36,874 bases of DNA. Source: Treponema sp. UBA3813. GTDB taxonomy: Bacteria > Spirochaetota > Spirochaetia > Treponematales > Treponemataceae. The stretch covers positions 1-36,874 of the forward strand of contig DFEB01000059.1 of NCBI GenBank assembly GCA_002368605.1, written 5' to 3'. The position numbers were made by a program, and so were the translations under genes. The number at the start of each line of letters is the position of its first letter. The stretch's first letter is position 1. Shown here piece after piece: positions 1-8,320 of this stretch. Below the pieces are notes generated by a model. It saw only the letters and a list, made by a program, of their open reading frames with translations. It was not told the DNA's origin and ran no database searches.

Positions 1-25
1 CCTTTTTGATGTCTTCTCGTTTCAT
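1..25 (-). CDS. 5' end of an unidentified gene, cut by the window edge
   Basis: An ATG at 25-23 on the minus strand opens the frame MKREDIKK and runs off the left edge. It is preceded by TAGGAG about seven bases upstream, a good ribosome binding site. Only eight codons are visible, so the product cannot be named. It lies downstream of the BMP-protein gene but beyond that gene's terminator, so it is probably a separate transcript. Confidence 0.55.
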
Positions 26-52
26 CTATATTACTCCTATAAAATTACTCAT

Positions 53-84
53 AAAAAAAGGCGAACTCTAAAAAGAATTCGCCT
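53..84 (-). terminator. Rho-independent terminator of the signalling operon
   Basis: On the minus strand a 7-bp stem AGGCGAA/TTCGCCT (arms 78-84 and 59-65) is followed directly by seven T residues. It sits about 160 bases after the stop codon of the BMP-protein gene and before the next gene's start. Confidence 0.8.
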
Positions 85-241
85 GTGAAATTCAAATAAA
101 AATAGTATGAACTGATTTATTTACCTTGAGAATCGTCATGTAAATGCACTGTTCAGTTTTCATACTGAAAACTTACTATATCAGAAATCAGTTTTTCGGG
201 CAATAGGGGTATCTGCATCAAGATGTTTCATCACTGCCACT
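85..241. repeat. Non-coding stretch with inverted repeats
   Basis: No convincing ORF lies here. A perfect 7-bp hairpin AGTTTTC-N5-GAAAACT occupies 155-173. The word AGTATGAACTGA near 106 also recurs inverted, with a two-base insertion, at 153-166, so the region can fold in two competing ways. It lies between the operon's stop codon and its terminator and would form the 3' UTR. No known RNA family was recognised. Confidence 0.4.
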
Positions 242-1447
242 TCACTTTCGCACTTCAATCACATCACGGAGTACATAGCAAAAACTAGGTGCGCTTCTTT
301 CTGCGCATTCGGGGAAGGGGGTGCGTAAGTCCCATATATCATTTTCATCAAATGGATTTACTCCGACATAATTTCCCTTGAAAACTGTGAGGGAGTCATT
401 TTTAAAAAGTTTGATGTTTTTTTCCATTTCTTCGATTGTGCCTTTGGGCAGGATATGCTGATTAAGACCGACAATTTCTATCCAGCCTTTGTCAAAGCCG
501 GCAGCTGAATCGCAGCTTTTATAGGGGCTTTTTACGACGCTTTCAATTTCCTTTCCTTTAAGAAGTGCTTCTGTTGCGCCTACCATATAGGGAGTCCAAT
601 TTATGCGGCAGGAAACAAGGGAAGTAGTCGGGGCAACATCTGTCATGCTCTGGTTATACCCAACGCTGAAAACGGTTTTTCCTTTCTTTACGCTTGCTTC
701 TTCACAGGCTGTTGCAGGGCCGGCTGTGTCTGAATGCTGGCTTATAATTACACAGCCTTCTTCAATCAGCTTTTCTGCGGTTTTCTTTTCTATATTGTAG
801 TTGCTCCAGGTATTTGTGTAACGGACAATCATTTGGCTTTCTGGAACAATGCTCTGCACCCCAAGAAAAAATGCCGTGTAGCCAGAAATTACTTCTGCAA
901 AATTAAAGGCTGCAACATAGCCGACCTTTGCCTGGTTTCGCTTGATTTTTCCCTGCAAAATCATTTCCTGCAGTTTCATTCCCGCAATTATACCACAGAC
1001 ATAACGACCTTCGTGAATTTTTCCCATAGCCGCATGATAGTTTGGAAGAATTGGCTCCGTAGTAGCAAGGTCGCCTGTAAAATGACAGAATTGAACATCA
1101 GGATATTTTTGTGCCATTTTCTTGCAGATATTTCCATGACCATAACTTATTGCAAAAATCAGCTTACAGCCTTCTTCTATAAAATACTCCATGGCTTCTT
1201 CGCAAACAGAATCTACTTCTCCAAGATTAAATTTTTCAAAAATCTCTACTTTATCGCCAAAGGTGTTTTCAAGTTCAGTTCTTGCGCGAAAAAAATTCTG
1301 AGTATATGCCGTGGCTGTATCTGCATTGTATACGAAGCCAACCTTTATAGAATCCCTTGTATCTTTATGAAAAACTTTTGAAGTTGCAAACATAAGTCCA
1401 AGTCCAAGAATTACGGTCACTGCGGTTATTACATATTTATTTTTCAT
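242..1447 (-). CDS. BMP/PnrA-family substrate-binding protein, membrane-anchored
   Basis: The 401-aa product has an N-terminal hydrophobic segment (about residues 6-22) and then a type I periplasmic-binding fold of the BMP/PnrA family, beginning KVGFVYN and continuing with the FAISYGHG and VGYVAAF stretches typical of the family. These proteins normally bind nucleosides or similar small ligands and feed an ABC importer. Here no lipobox cysteine is visible, so it is probably held by an uncleaved N-terminal helix, and no permease or ATPase gene is nearby. The start lies inside the end of the HD-GYP gene, with GGAGGGG as ribosome binding site, so the two are translationally coupled. A sensory role, presenting a ligand to the neighbouring signalling proteins, is inferred from this context. 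Confidence 0.85.
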   Translation of the reverse strand: MKNKYVITAVTVILGLGLMFATSKVFHKDTRDSIKVGFVYNADTATAYTQNFFRARTELENTFGDKVEIFEKFNLGEVDSVCEEAMEYFIEEGCKLIFAISYGHGNICKKMAQKYPDVQFCHFTGDLATTEPILPNYHAAMGKIHEGRYVCGIIAGMKLQEMILQGKIKRNQAKVGYVAAFNFAEVISGYTAFFLGVQSIVPESQMIVRYTNTWSNYNIEKKTAEKLIEEGCVIISQHSDTAGPATACEEASVKKGKTVFSVGYNQSMTDVAPTTSLVSCRINWTPYMVGATEALLKGKEIESVVKSPYKSCDSAAGFDKGWIEIVGLNQHILPKGTIEEMEKNIKLFKNDSLTVFKGNYVGVNPFDENDIWDLRTPFPECAERSAPSFCYVLRDVIEVRK

Positions 1448-4361
1448 TTTTCACCCCTCCTGCGTTTACACTCTCTTCAAAAGTCTTTTCCACATTAAGC
1501 TTACCGTTTTCAAGAAGCTCCAGCATGATTTCCACCAATCCCGGATCAAACTGTTTTCCCGAAGCCTTTTTCATCTCTTCTATGGTATAATCAAGGCTCA
1601 GAGCTTTGCGGTAGATACGGTTTGCCGTCATTGCATCAAAAGCGTCCGCAATCCCGATGATTCTGGCGTTCAGGGGAATTTCTTCGCCTTTTAAGCCATT
1701 AGGATAGCCAGAGCCGTCATAATGCTCATGGTGAAACCTTGCTCCTTCGTCTACATGGGGAATAAGGGTAAAATCCTTAAGAATTTCGCCACCAATGAGA
1801 GTGTGTGTTTTCATAATCTCATATTCTTCGTCGGTAAGTCGGCTAGTCTTATTTAAAATTGCATCTGGAACGCCAATTTTTCCAATGTCATGAAGCAGTC
1901 CCGTTCTTCTGATTTGCGTCTGCTCTTCCTCGGAAAAGCCCAGTTCCCTAGCAATCAGCACGGCATATTCTGCAACTCGGTAAGAGTGTCGTCCGGTTCT
2001 TTTGTCACGGGCTTCCACTGCGTTTGCGATTGAGAAAATGGTTTCGTTACCCATGCGAACCTGCTGGCGAATTGCTTCTATCTCGCTTTTCTGTTTTTCT
2101 AGCCTTTTTTCTTGCAAGATAGTCGTAATAAACCAGGTGAGCCATGCAATTGCAAGTATAGCCACACCCACGATATAAACCATGAACCACCAGTTGTCCG
2201 AAATACGGAAGCTTTTTGAAATAGTGTACACGGTCTCTTCCAGAGTGTTCTTGCCCTTTGAATCCAAAACGGCTATGTGAAAGCGATATTCTCCTGCCGG
2301 AAGATTCGAGTAAGACAGGCTTGTCAGTTTGCTTTGCAGCATTACAGCAGGATTTTCATCAATTCCTTCCAGATAAGCACTAATAAGGGGCGTGTTTATA
2401 GAGTAATTGATGATTTCTGGAACAATTTCTATAGTGCCTTTTGTTGGTGGTATTACAAAGGGAATATCTTTCTGTACAATATGATTTTTTCCGTCGATGA
2501 TAATATTTTTTAACTGCATTCGGTATGAGTGCTTTGCTTTGTCGTAAGAATTCAAGTTAAATTTGCTTGAGCCGGCATCACAGGAAAGATATAAGTCTCC
2601 GTTCTCTGCAAGATAATTCCATGAATTTGCGGTAAGAGAACCTCGCAAGCCTTTTTTCATATCAAGAAGCTCGTAATCCAGACTTTCGCCAGAAAGAAGC
2701 TCCTCACGATTCACAACAAAAATGCCGGCGCTGCTCAAAACAAAAACATTTTTATCGTATAAGATAAGGTCGTAGTTGTTGGAGTATGGAAAATTTGAAA
2801 GCGTTCTTACGAAAAACTCGTTTTTTAATCCGGTAAAATGTTCTCCGTCAGAATCGGCAAAATCTATGTAACATAAGCCGTTGCCCGTAACGACAAAAAC
2901 CCCGCCAGTCGGTACAGTTCCATTCCTGTCGTTTATCGTTCGCAAAATGACATTAGAAGCAAGGCCGTCCACTCGTTTTATGAGGCGAAGAAGAGAAAAA
3001 CTGTCCGCTTCTGAATCAAGGGAAATTACGGCAAGTCCTCCACCATCGGTGCCTGCAAGAATTTTTCCGTCGTCTGTTTCGCTTAATGAAAGGATGATTG
3101 TATTTTCAAGGCCCTCCTTTTCGCTAATCCATTGCAGGATTCTTTCATTTTTCACAAAGGCGACCCCGTCATTTGAACCGGCTGCAAGAGTGCCGTCAAA
3201 AAGTTCAATCACCACCCGAAACTGATGAGATGGTGCAATCGTAATAAAATCTGATTCGCTTTTTGCGTGAATAAGACCGTGGGATTTTGTAGCAATCCAC
3301 AAAGAACCATCTCTGGCGCTTGTAAGGCAGCGGATTCGCGTGGCAGAAAGGCTTTTTGTAAGTTTATTAGTAAGCGCTTTTCCGTTTTCCATGTTAATGG
3401 CCATAAGCCCGTCATCAGTTCCAATGTAAAGATTATTTTTGAAAAATGCCGTTGAATTCACAACAGAAGCCGGTAATTCTCCTGAAACATAAATTTCAGA
3501 AAATGAAGTCTCACACATTTTTAGCACGCCCAGGCGGGATGAAGTGAACCACAAATTTCCCTGATAATCCTCTGTCATATTGTCAATTGAATTGTTGAAA
3601 GTGCCGGTTTCCAGCATAAAAAAAGACTCTTTTTCAAGATAGCCGGCTCCATCATCAGCACAGACAAAAATCCTGTCATCAAAAAAATCAAGGGAATTTA
3701 TGTGGCGAAGAGGCTCACATGCTATGCTTGCCGTCTGACTAAGGCCTTCATCAGAATCAGAAATAGAAAAAATGATAATCCTGTTAGATTCTGTTGCTGC
3801 AAAAAGCCTTCCATCCGCTGAAAAAACTGCCGCCGTAAATTTTTCATTAAAGCCTTTTTTTTCTGAATCGAAAACAATATCGGTGTAATTCAGGACAAAA
3901 AGCTTTCCGCTTGAAGTAACGGCTGCAACCAAGCCATTTTCGCTTGCACTCATACTAATGGCAGTTTGAATCTGGGGAAGCGTCTCCACAACATTCAGAC
4001 CGTCTGCAATGGACAAAATAGCCAGAGACTCTGCCGTGCCCACATAGTATAAACCGTCAGTTCCTCTGGTAATGCTCCTTACAGAATCGGCGGGGAGCCC
4101 GTCTTTTTCTTCAAGGACATTCATTACCTTTTCATTGATGATTATTGAAAGACCGTTATCGTTTGTACCCACAAAAAGCCTTCCTTCATCATCAACATAC
4201 AGAGTACGCACTGTTTTTATGGAATCAAATTCATTCATCAGCCGGAAGTCCTGCCCGTTGTGGCGGTAAAGACCTTCATAGGTTCCAATCCACAAAATAC
4301 CGTCGTTTGTAGAAGCAATGTCGTTTGCCCTGCCCCCATTCGTTTCCGATTTCACCACCAT
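1437..4361 (-). pseudogene. Regulator-propeller / Y_Y_Y / HD-GYP phosphodiesterase, lacking its N-terminal membrane part
   Basis: The 974-aa frame starts inside a propeller repeat (DGILWIGTYEGLYRHNG), continues through many regulator-propeller blades to about residue 610, a Y_Y_Y-like domain (about 630-700), one transmembrane helix (about 707-735), a short coil, and a complete HD-GYP domain with LLHDIGKIG, HHEHYDGSGYP and DAFDAMT. HD-GYP enzymes hydrolyse cyclic di-GMP in the cytoplasm. The frame has no signal peptide, so the propeller could not reach the periplasm as the architecture requires. The ORF immediately upstream encodes a membrane domain that stops abruptly where this one begins, in another frame. 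I read the pair as one gene broken by a deletion. It could still be translated from the ATG at 4361 as a cytosolic or altered protein, so loss of function is inferred, not shown. Confidence 0.75.
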
Positions 4362-4737
4362 AAAAGGTAAAGTTTACTACGCAGGAAATTGCGCTGCAAA
4401 CAATCGTTACAAGCACGCTGAGCGACATGGTTTTTAAAAGGGAAGACATCCAGCCGCGTTTTGCAAGGTAACCGGTAATCACGGCAATGGAAAAGGATGT
4501 AATTGCATATATAAAGGAAATAGGATTTAAAAAACCGTGCAGAATGTTCCCCGAAATTCCGACCATTACGCCGCATCCCGGCCCTAGCAGGTAACAGGTA
4601 AGAAATGTTCCAAAACAATCCAGCCAGAGAGGAAGATGATTCGCGTCTGCAAAAATACGCCCCAAAAGATTCACAGCCATGCTGAATACAACAATCATCA
4701 CAATCTGATAACTTTTATAAATATTCTCTTCCTTCAT
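4276..4737 (-). CDS. Truncated N-terminal membrane domain of the split HD-GYP sensor
   Basis: The frame contains about four hydrophobic helices (MIVVFSMAVNLLGRIF, LDCFGTFLTCYLLGPGCGV, the ISFIYAI region and SLSVLVTIVCSAISCVVNF) and resembles the integral membrane module found at the N-terminus of some propeller/HD-GYP proteins. The start MKEEN at 4737 is preferred over the in-frame ATG at 4749 because GGAG stands seven bases before it. After YGGEIGNEWG the sequence turns into unrelated residues (from QGKRHCF on) and ends inside the next gene. The overlap with the propeller frame is 86 bases. The rest of the membrane domain is absent from both frames, so a deletion with loss of frame fits better than a simple one-base error. 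Confidence 0.65.
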   Translation of the reverse strand: MKEENIYKSYQIVMIVVFSMAVNLLGRIFADANHLPLWLDCFGTFLTCYLLGPGCGVMVGISGNILHGFLNPISFIYAITSFSIAVITGYLAKRGWMSSLLKTMSLSVLVTIVCSAISCVVNFTFYGGEIGNEWGQGKRHCFYKRRYFVDWNL

Positions 4738-4752
4738 TTTTTGCTCCATTTT

Positions 4753-5769
4753 TTAATTTTTTACAAGCACCGTGCCGATTACGCAAAATGTTTCGCCAAG
4801 GTTGTCTTTTTTTATCGTGCAGTGCAGGTTACATGCTTGGCCGCTTGCCTTAATGATTGTCTTAACCGCTCCCTTCCAGCCATTTTTTGCCCTAGTCAAC
4901 AGATGTAAGGTTTCAACATCAGAAAGAGAGAACAAGCTTCTCAAATAAGAATCTGCATCTTCTGTAATCTGCAGCATTGATTTTGCACAGGGATTTGAAA
5001 GATTTATCTTTCCTTCCAAATCAAATATGATGACCGGAACTTCTACAGAGGTAAAAACTTCCTGACTTACATTTTTTACGGTGGGAGTAAATTTTATGTG
5101 TGATTTCACGGAAAACCAGTAAGAAAAGAAGACGACCGCAGTTGCCGCAGAATAACCGAAGGTGGGATATTTATGTGAAAAGTCAAGGTTCAAAGTGTCT
5201 GGAATGGCCGCAACAAGAAGTATGAAATTTGACAGAATGATTTCCAAGGAAAAAACCTTGTCACGCTGGATTTTCTTGCTTTTATACCAGTAGATGCCAT
5301 GGAACAAAAGGATGACAATCATGACGGAGATAAAAATATAGTGAAAAAGATGAGCGCCTTTGTTCGTGTTTTCATAAGAAGTGTGCCATTCGTAGCGGAT
5401 ATATGACAGTGCAGAAGGATTCCCAAAAATCAAAAGGTCAAAGAATAAATAAATCAGAAGAAAGCCTAGGATAAACATCCGTATACCCCTGCGCCTTTTA
5501 AGCTCAAAAAGAAGAAAGGTCAGCTCAACAATCAAAAAGGAATCAATTCCAAACAGCCCCACCAGTCTGGGAATAAAGGCATAATCCAGATTCGGCATAA
5601 AGCCCATAATAGAATAGCCCATACAAGTCAGTGCCACAGTTACAGAAAAGAAAAAAACATATAAAGCGGTATACCCGTTCTCCCGCTCCTGTAGCAAAAA
5701 GGCAATGCCTGTTACCAAGGCAAGAAAGCCAATAGAAAATAGAATCACATTTAAAATTATGCCAAACAT
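4753..5769 (-). CDS. 7TM sensor with C-terminal PAS domain and no output domain
   Basis: The 338-aa product has seven predicted membrane helices in the first 220 residues, as in the 7TM input module of histidine kinases. A PAS-like domain follows (about 230-335; SVEVPVIIFDLEGKINLSN). It ends where the PAS domain ends; no kinase, GGDEF or other effector follows. It opens the operon and ends a few bases before the split HD-GYP gene, so it may pass its signal to that protein. The ribosome binding site AGGTG sits in the loop of a short hairpin, GAAAC-AGGT-GTTTC, next to the ATG. Whether the protein is naturally effector-less or truncated cannot be told from the sequence. Confidence 0.75.
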   Translation of the reverse strand: MFGIILNVILFSIGFLALVTGIAFLLQERENGYTALYVFFFSVTVALTCMGYSIMGFMPNLDYAFIPRLVGLFGIDSFLIVELTFLLFELKRRRGIRMFILGFLLIYLFFDLLIFGNPSALSYIRYEWHTSYENTNKGAHLFHYIFISVMIVILLFHGIYWYKSKKIQRDKVFSLEIILSNFILLVAAIPDTLNLDFSHKYPTFGYSAATAVVFFSYWFSVKSHIKFTPTVKNVSQEVFTSVEVPVIIFDLEGKINLSNPCAKSMLQITEDADSYLRSLFSLSDVETLHLLTRAKNGWKGAVKTIIKASGQACNLHCTIKKDNLGETFCVIGTVLVKN

Positions 5770-5893
5770 AGAAACACCTGTTTCTTCAGGGAACTTGTCA
5801 ACTCATCCAGTTTCACTTTTTTAAGTAGCATCAAGTGGTTGTGAGAAAATTTGCTTTTCTCTGTGTGAATTACAGCACTTATCAGATATTATA
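5770..5893 (-). promoter_or_regulatory. Promoter -10 box and structured 5' leader of the signalling operon
   Basis: A minus-strand TATAAT at 5893-5888 is a likely -10 box; the -35 region is weak. The resulting leader of about 110 bases contains a nested fold: GAGAAAA/TTTTCTC inside AAGTG/CACTT. At the start codon there is the hairpin 5771-5784 that loops out the Shine-Dalgarno sequence. I looked for a c-di-GMP (GEMM) riboswitch core because of the HD-GYP gene and did not find one. Confidence 0.5.
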
Positions 5894-6029
5894 ACACAAA
5901 AAATTTGACTTTCGTGGAAAAATCAAGGGGAATTTTGAAAAAAATAAGAAAAATGAAAGAGAAGCGTTAGGGATACGCCACTTCGTGTCGTTTCCGTAAT
6001 TGGAAATTATTGTACATACGCACTTGCGT

Positions 6030-6242
6030 GCGTTAGGGATAGTAGCGGCGGCGTTAGCCGTTGCGGAACATAGGGAGCGTTAAAAAAATGCGAAAGCATT
6101 TTTAGCGACTCTCCAAAGCAACTGTGTTGCGTAGGCGTAGTGGAGCAATGAAGCGCGAGAGCGCGTAACCGCGGATAGCCCGACCCGAAAGGATGGGATT
6201 GCCCGGTCAAGCCGGGCAATGACAGCCTGTAGGGAAACGCCC
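6030..6242 (+). repeat. GC-rich mosaic repeat, copy A
   Basis: The element opens with GCGTTAGGGATAGTAGC and ends with AACGCCC, like copy B at 21566-21681 in the other orientation. Between these ends lies a chain of mini-hairpins: CGGC-GTTA-GCCG, AATGC-GAAA-GCATT, GCAAC/GTTGC and GCGC/GCGC. A 9-bp stem ATTGCCCGG/CCGGGCAAT follows at 6198-6220. An additional GCGTTAGGGAT stands at 5964-5974, probably a partial second start. It fills the gap between the 7TM-PAS gene and the XRE gene and contains no gene. Confidence 0.8.
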
Positions 6243-6251
6243 GAAAAATCA

Positions 6252-6668
6252 TTAGTAAAAAGAGAATGGATCCCTATCAGGATTTTTCCCTTCCTGAAGA
6301 ATCCGCTTTATTTCATGGACTTCACTATCCAGGCTCGCAAATTTATGCCTCATTTCATTCATAAGCATGGACATTATGATATTGCACAGATTTTTTATTT
6401 CCTGAAAGCCGTCGCTTGACCCGCCGAATAAATCACCCGGCGAAACTTCCAGCACTTCCGAAATCCGCCCGATAAGGGAAGCCGAAGCGAATTGTGTGCC
6501 AGTCTCGATAATCGAAAGATGCTTTTGGGAAATCTCCAGTTTTTCTGAAAGCTGCTCCTGCGTCAGATTCCGCGCCTTGCGATATTTACGAACATTCCGC
6601 CCGAACAATTGAGGAATCGATTCTTTTTTTCCCGCCACCGTATCCTGCGATTTTTCATTTTTTTCCAT
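6252..6668 (-). CDS. XRE-family transcriptional regulator with C-terminal coil
   Basis: The 138-aa product has a helix-turn-helix of the Cro/CI (XRE) type at about residues 24-82 (RKYRKARNLTQEQLSEKLEI, then HLSIIETG). An alpha-helical tail of about 50 residues follows, probably for dimerisation. It is divergent from the secreted-protein gene at 6822. A perfect palindrome covers its own start codon, which suggests autorepression. No Shine-Dalgarno sequence precedes the ATG. The 3' end abuts repeat copy A. Confidence 0.88.
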   Translation of the reverse strand: MEKNEKSQDTVAGKKESIPQLFGRNVRKYRKARNLTQEQLSEKLEISQKHLSIIETGTQFASASLIGRISEVLEVSPGDLFGGSSDGFQEIKNLCNIIMSMLMNEMRHKFASLDSEVHEIKRILQEGKNPDRDPFSFY

Positions 6669-6681
6669 ACTACAAAGTATG
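6666..6681. promoter_or_regulatory. Palindromic operator over the XRE start codon
   Basis: CATACT-N4-AGTATG is a perfect inverted repeat whose left arm contains the complement of the XRE ATG. A minus-strand TATAAT (6700-6695) lies just upstream. A similar but longer palindrome covers the start of the second, broken XRE gene at 25832, which supports an autoregulatory operator. Confidence 0.55.
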
Positions 6682-6712
6682 AATGAGACCCCAAATTATA
6701 AAACTTTTGACA

Positions 6713-6729
6713 AGGTAATAAATATACCT
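6713..6729. promoter_or_regulatory. Inverted repeat AGGTA-N7-TACCT between divergent genes
   Basis: This interrupted palindrome directly follows a TTGACA (6707-6712) in the intergenic space between the XRE gene and the secreted-protein gene. It could be a second regulator-binding site. No -10 box at proper spacing follows that TTGACA, so it may not be a promoter. Confidence 0.3.
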
Positions 6730-6747
6730 AATTAGTTATATAAAAGA

Positions 6748-6776
6748 TTGAATTTCACGAAATCTGCATTTATAAT
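6748..6776 (+). promoter_or_regulatory. Sigma-70 promoter of the secreted repeat protein
   Basis: TTGAAT (6748-6753), a 17-base spacer and TATAAT (6771-6776) form a good promoter. Initiation near 6783 would give a leader of about 40 bases ending in the ribosome binding site AAAAGGGG. Confidence 0.75.
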
Positions 6777-6821
6777 ATTACTTTAAGAGAAGAAAAAATT
6801 ACTTTTAAAAGGGGAAACAAA

Positions 6822-7946
6822 ATGAAGCGAATCTTCGCGATAATCGCAGCAATCTTTCTCACTAATTGCGCCTTCGCCGACTTGAAGTATATTGAGATTG
6901 AATCAATTAAAAATGCCCCCACCGTGCAGGTAAAATCAATTGAGGATTTTGAAACGATTATCGCAAAAAATAAAGTCTCAACCGCCTACCTCCACAAACC
7001 GACAGACACTTTGCTTGTCATTGCAGAAAATACCTATTTTTCATTCATCTTGAACGGCTACTTTACGCTCAAAGATTACAAGACAGGCAATTCTCTTCTA
7101 TATAGTAATGGCACAGATTATAACGAAGCAAAAGAACTCACGCTCAACGATAATTCTGCCATTTTCTATTTTTACAAGCGAAATGATTTTAAATCTGTTT
7201 CCGACTGTCGGGATGCATATAAAAATGGATTCTGCTTTGACTCGAAAACAGAAACTACTGAATCTGACATATACTACAAAGCAAAAGAAGCGGGGTACAA
7301 AAATATTTCTGAATACAACGAATATCTAGATTTCTCGGCAAAAGGCTTCAAAAGCAAAAAAGACATGCAGACTGCTGAAAAGCAAGGATTTCCTGTTCCA
7401 GAAGAATTTTTAGCAGAGAACGGCACATTAAAGAATTCAAATCCACTTTATCTGATGAAAATAGGCTCTGCTGGAGCAGATTTCTATAATTCTCAGGAAA
7501 ACGGATTCCCGAATTATGCCGAATACACCGCCGCAAGAGAAAAAGAAATTTCAACCTATGCCGATTTACAAAAATACCGTGAAATTACAAATTTCTGTGA
7601 CAAACTCTCTAAAAGCAAAAAAATCGACAAAGGTTTTGCCCTAATTTATCATCAAATCCAACATCTGCAAAAATCAGAAATGTCACTAGCCGTTCTTTCA
7701 AAAACGCTGACAGAAAATTACAGCATAATCAATCCAGATGTGAAAAATGCCCTGAATTCATATCTAAAAGCCGGAAACCCTCAGCAGGGAAACCATAAAA
7801 AATATGCAGGGAACAACAGCCAGGCACGAATCAACAGCATCCCGGACTTATTTTATGAATCAGCCCTGAAAGAATTTTTTGGTGCAATAGACATTACTCA
7901 GCTTGGCACATACAGCAGCCAGACTGAGATTTTCAAGAAAAAGTAA
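6822..7946 (+). CDS. Secreted protein with imperfect internal repeats, unknown function
   Basis: The 374-aa product begins with a clear signal peptide (KRIFAIIAAIFLTNCAFA, probable cleavage after AFA) and is therefore exported. The middle part (about 125-250) carries loosely repeated units of some 20-25 residues with the pattern aromatic-x-EY-x3-A-x3-GF, for example YKNISEYNEYLDFSAKGF and NGFPNYAEYTAA. The C-terminal third is helical and lysine-rich without a motif I recognise. It has its own promoter and is divergent from the XRE regulator, which may control it. No enzyme signature was seen. Confidence 0.75.
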   Translation: MKRIFAIIAAIFLTNCAFADLKYIEIESIKNAPTVQVKSIEDFETIIAKNKVSTAYLHKPTDTLLVIAENTYFSFILNGYFTLKDYKTGNSLLYSNGTDYNEAKELTLNDNSAIFYFYKRNDFKSVSDCRDAYKNGFCFDSKTETTESDIYYKAKEAGYKNISEYNEYLDFSAKGFKSKKDMQTAEKQGFPVPEEFLAENGTLKNSNPLYLMKIGSAGADFYNSQENGFPNYAEYTAAREKEISTYADLQKYREITNFCDKLSKSKKIDKGFALIYHQIQHLQKSEMSLAVLSKTLTENYSIINPDVKNALNSYLKAGNPQQGNHKKYAGNNSQARINSIPDLFYESALKEFFGAIDITQLGTYSSQTEIFKKK

Positions 7947-8000
7947 TGAATGCGGGAAATAAGAGCAAAAAAATTTAACGATATAGAGACAGCCCTTTCA

Positions 8001-8118
8001 CCCTTCACGGTTAAATTTTTAACACTAAATCACACTCAAAATTTAACCACGTTGGGAGTTTAAAAATTTAATAATTCAAATTACACTTGATGTAGGTTTT
8101 CGGGAAATCTAAAAGGAG
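8001..8118 (+). repeat. Direct repeat, copy 1: orphaned leader with hairpin
   Basis: This block is nearly the same as 10468-10584. It contains a hairpin GGTTAAATTTT/AAAATTTAACC (8009-8048), the conserved word CACGTTGGGAGTT, then TTCAAATTACACTTGATGTA and TTTTCGGGAAATC, and ends in AAGGAG. In this copy the ATG at 8124 is followed at once by a stop (ATG ACT TAG), so the leader has lost its gene. The rest of 7947-8320 shows only a 7-bp inverted repeat near 8244-8280 and no gene. Confidence 0.8.
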
Positions 8119-8320
8119 TTTTTATGACTTAGAATTCTTCAAAAAAACAGTTTTCTTATATCTAATTATGGCACAATCGTTGTATCGTTTAAACAACTGT
8201 CGGTAAATTCCCGAATTCGGCTTTATGTTTAAGGATTTTATTTTGAGATTTGACTTCATAAATCAAAAGATTTCAAATCCGTTGTGCCTTCATCTCATCT
8301 TACTGTATGGAGGTTCTTCT

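Noticed and set aside
5770-5893. c-di-GMP riboswitch in front of the signalling operon
   Set aside because: The functional context suggested it, but the conserved GEMM core and tetraloop receptor words are absent.
6007-6252. 81-codon minus-strand frame through repeat copy A
   Set aside because: It lies wholly within a structured repeat and would translate hairpin arms; no ribosome binding site was seen.
8001-8057. The direct-repeat hairpins as integron attC sites
   Set aside because: The stem and the CGTTGGG word are faintly attC-like, and Treponema integrons exist. But the boxes are in the wrong order for RYYYAAC...GTTRRRY, the spacers are too short, similarity continues 60 bases further to the ribosome binding site, and no integrase gene is in view.
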